From Aestuariivivens sediminicola (GTDB taxonomy: Bacteria; Bacteroidota; Bacteroidia; Flavobacteriales; Flavobacteriaceae), in contig NZ_JAKMCM010000001.1 in NCBI RefSeq assembly GCF_022662015.1, positions 186,001 to 250,000 on the forward strand: DNA of 64,000 nucleotides, read 5' to 3'. Below, piece by piece: positions 61,921-64,000 of this stretch. The translations under genes and the position numbers were made by a program. Position 1 is the stretch's first letter, and every line of letters begins with the position of its first letter. The notes beneath the pieces were generated by a model, which was given only the letters and a program-made list of their open reading frames with translations, did no database searches and was not told the origin of the DNA.

Positions 61921-63603
61921 TTAATTGAACAGAGAATTCGACTTCTTTAGTTCTTTCCACTTTTCCGGATTCCATTGCACAGGAGGAAGAAAACTATTAG
62001 ATTCTTCAAAATAGTGCCTTGATAGTTCATTCACCTTTTCGGGCATATCATCTGCGAGGTTATTGAGTTCAGCAGGATCATTTTTAATATCATAAAGTGC
62101 AATAATTGATTCCCTGCCCTCCATGTGATCTAAATATATACCAGGCTCCAATTTACCAGTAAAGCGTAACAAATAGTCATCCTTGATGATTACCCAGGCA
62201 GGGGGTGCAAATTCCCTTTCAGTTGAGTGTGTTTTTGTAGATTTTTCAATTAAATAACCCCATGCCGAGGAATGAATTCCAGACCAAACAAGATAATCAT
62301 GAGGCTTTTCGTTAAATTGTCCTTTTAATACAGGTAACAAGCTTTTACCATCCAAACTATCCAGAGTGCCTAACCCTGTTGCCTCTAATAAAGTTGGCAT
62401 GATATCCAGTGTAGAAACCATATTCCCCATAGTGCCGGATGTTCTAATTCCTTTTGGCCAGTGGATAAATAAAGGGACCCTGAATCCTCCTTGATAATAA
62501 TTTCCTTTATGACCAGAAAAAGGAGCATTACCAGGTAGTGGTGATCCGATTTTATCACCGTTATAACTGCCCGCTGCCATAGCGCCATTATCAGATGTAA
62601 AAACAATAATGGTATTTTCATAGATTCCTTTATTCTTTAAAAAATCTACAATCCGGTTAATATTATAATCGACACCATACATGTGCGCATAAAAATTATT
62701 GAGACGAAAGGACTCGGAGTTAAATCGTTTCAAATATAAATCCGGTGCTTTAGGCTCCAGCGAATCATGGACAGCATGATAATGCAACTGTACATAGAAT
62801 GGCTCGTTCTGATCAACCCTTTCCTTCATAAAGTTCATGGCTTTGTCGGTAAAAACATCGGTATTATATCCCTCCTGCTTGCCAGCATGCTTAAAATTTT
62901 CCCATACCAGAGTTGAGTTATAAAACTGGCTGGCCCAGTAGTTATATCCGTAATAATAGTCAAATCCATTATTTAATGGGTTTTGCTGACGGGTTACCGA
63001 ACCTAAATATCCACTATTTTCAATTTCCTTATACACATCAGGATATTGTTCACGAATCTTTTGTCTATTAAGTTTTTCATTGATACCATGACGCTCCAAA
63101 ATATCAGGTATGATTTTCTCGTTGTGTTTTCCCAAATGCCATTTGCCAATATGTGCTGTTCTATAACCTGATTGCTGAAATTTCTCAGCCAAATGTGAAC
63201 CGGTAACTAAACCATGCGATTCACAGTCCTCAAGATTATACACACCCCATCTATTTTGCTGGGTAGCAGTTGCTATTCCTAAACGCGATGGCGAACACAA
63301 ACTGCTCGACGTATAAGCCTTGGTAAATAAGACACCATGCTCCACCAAAGTAGTTAGAGTTGGAATTGCCAGTTTTGTAAATTCCAGTGCTTGCGCTTTT
63401 GAATACCCATACAAGCTATCTTCTAAATGTGCAAAAAGAGGATTGAATCCATTGATAGTCAACGTATCGTTATAAACGCCAAATTGACCATAACCAAGGT
63501 CGTCCATCATTATAAACAATACATTTGGCTTTTCATCTCTTTGAGTACATCCCAAAAGAAATAGTGTCAAAAATAGTATAATCGAAGGTAGTTTTATTTT
63601 CAT
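61921..63603 (-). CDS. Sulfatase lipoprotein (S1 family, Cys-type)
   Basis: 560 residues from the ATG at 63603, chosen because AAGGAAAAAG precedes it and the signal peptide starts there; an in-frame ATG at 63621 is the alternative. Lipobox LFLLGC (Cys19). Metal Asp pair in IMMDDLGYGQ. A ~35-residue insert (NDTLTINGFNPLFAHLEDSL) separates this from the formylglycine motif LCSPSRLGIATATQQNRWG (Cys103), an unusual spacing. HIGKWHLGKHNEK and TSDNGAMAAGSYNG follow. Probably co-transcribed with the DUF5107-TPR gene; together they suggest processing of a sulfated glycan, with the substrate unknown. Confidence 0.9.
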   Translation of the reverse strand: MKIKLPSIILFLTLFLLGCTQRDEKPNVLFIMMDDLGYGQFGVYNDTLTINGFNPLFAHLEDSLYGYSKAQALEFTKLAIPTLTTLVEHGVLFTKAYTSSSLCSPSRLGIATATQQNRWGVYNLEDCESHGLVTGSHLAEKFQQSGYRTAHIGKWHLGKHNEKIIPDILERHGINEKLNRQKIREQYPDVYKEIENSGYLGSVTRQQNPLNNGFDYYYGYNYWASQFYNSTLVWENFKHAGKQEGYNTDVFTDKAMNFMKERVDQNEPFYVQLHYHAVHDSLEPKAPDLYLKRFNSESFRLNNFYAHMYGVDYNINRIVDFLKNKGIYENTIIVFTSDNGAMAAGSYNGDKIGSPLPGNAPFSGHKGNYYQGGFRVPLFIHWPKGIRTSGTMGNMVSTLDIMPTLLEATGLGTLDSLDGKSLLPVLKGQFNEKPHDYLVWSGIHSSAWGYLIEKSTKTHSTEREFAPPAWVIIKDDYLLRFTGKLEPGIYLDHMEGRESIIALYDIKNDPAELNNLADDMPEKVNELSRHYFEESNSFLPPVQWNPEKWKELKKSNSLFN

Positions 63604-64000
63604 TTGCTTTTTCCTTGCCATATTCTTCTAAAATTCATTTAGATTTTTTTAAACACATAATTCAGCATTGGCATAACTGATTACATGCGTTTTAATTATT
63701 TTCAATTTAAAAGTTTAATTTCATTTAAAAAAGCTAAAAATGAGGCTTTTATATACCCTTCTTTTGTCTCTTATAAAGTGAATTTTAGTTTATAATGTTA
63801 AACGTTAAGTTCCTGTAGCAGCTATAAAATATTGCTTCATCAAAATTTATATTCTTCTTCCATATTTTGCCTTAAAATTTTAAATAGAGATGTTCATCCT
63901 GAAATACCAAAACAGAACAACCTAAACCCTAAAATAGCGCCCGCAAAATTGATCGATATCATTGCCTTAACCTTAAGCCTATACTACCTTTATAAAAACC
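63604..64000. other. Upstream region of the last sulfatase; no supported gene
   Basis: AT-rich leader of the minus-strand sulfatase. In the last ~120 bases a plus-strand frame stays open to the window edge (...IPKQNNLNPKIAPAKL...) but has no start codon or recognisable domain, so it is not called. Confidence 0.5.

Noticed and set aside
63880-64000. Open plus-strand frame at the window edge
   Set aside because: No start codon and no recognisable product; too short to judge.

Overview
The window looks like a chromosomal segment of a marine, polysaccharide-using member of the Flavobacteriaceae (Bacteroidota). The reasons are a type IX secretion (T9SS) sorting domain on a subtilase, a tmRNA encoding the tag GENNYALAA, promoter boxes of the TAnnTTTG type, low GC, DUF6090/DUF6268/DUF7033-type proteins, and four formylglycine sulfatases. 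No rRNA, tRNA, integrase, transposase or CRISPR array was recognised.

Bases 1-35,440 look like ordinary core genome. In order: a T9SS-exported subtilase and rlmB; a rhomboid protease and rarA; an envelope protein with a Pro/Val-rich stretch; a compact minus-strand set radC - DUF7033 deacetylase - yjjG-like nucleotidase; a sulfatase followed by a GDSL/SGNH hydrolase; mpl for murein recycling; a TPR protein; a 2043-residue alpha-2-macroglobulin with an intact CNEQ thioester motif; an SDR and a DUF4136 lipoprotein. A surface-polysaccharide patch follows (21.7-28.9 kb) with three GT2 glycosyltransferases in alternating orientation, an FdtA-like ketoisomerase with a DegT/FdtB-like aminotransferase (an amino-deoxysugar pair), and two flippases. 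After it come typA, kdsA, a DUF1801 protein, a slipin, a saccharopine/alanine dehydrogenase-like protein and tmRNA (ssrA, 35042-35437).

Immediately after tmRNA the character changes. From about 35.6 to 58.4 kb the DNA is a patchwork of mostly small lipoproteins, secreted and membrane proteins in both orientations. They are separated by at least 14 copies of one imperfect repeat (full form about 180 bp), called R here. Every copy lies in the same (+) orientation whatever the direction of the flanking genes, and none was seen in the first 35 kb or after 57.74 kb. The longest copies end in a hairpin plus T tract. Three further repeat families (C, E and a lipoprotein-leader family D) and a truncated segmental duplication (39.99-40.71 kb versus 57.78-58.43 kb) lie in the same interval. 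This is the most unusual part of the window: a repeat-punctuated, cassette-like array anchored at tmRNA with no recombinase in view. Whether R is a recombination site, a multicopy RNA or a passive repeat cannot be decided from the sequence alone.

The right end (58.4-63.6 kb) holds a DUF5107-TPR protein of 1140 residues and a sulfatase, a probable carbohydrate-processing pair. Its downstream edge abuts a truncated lipoprotein gene that marks a recombination breakpoint.
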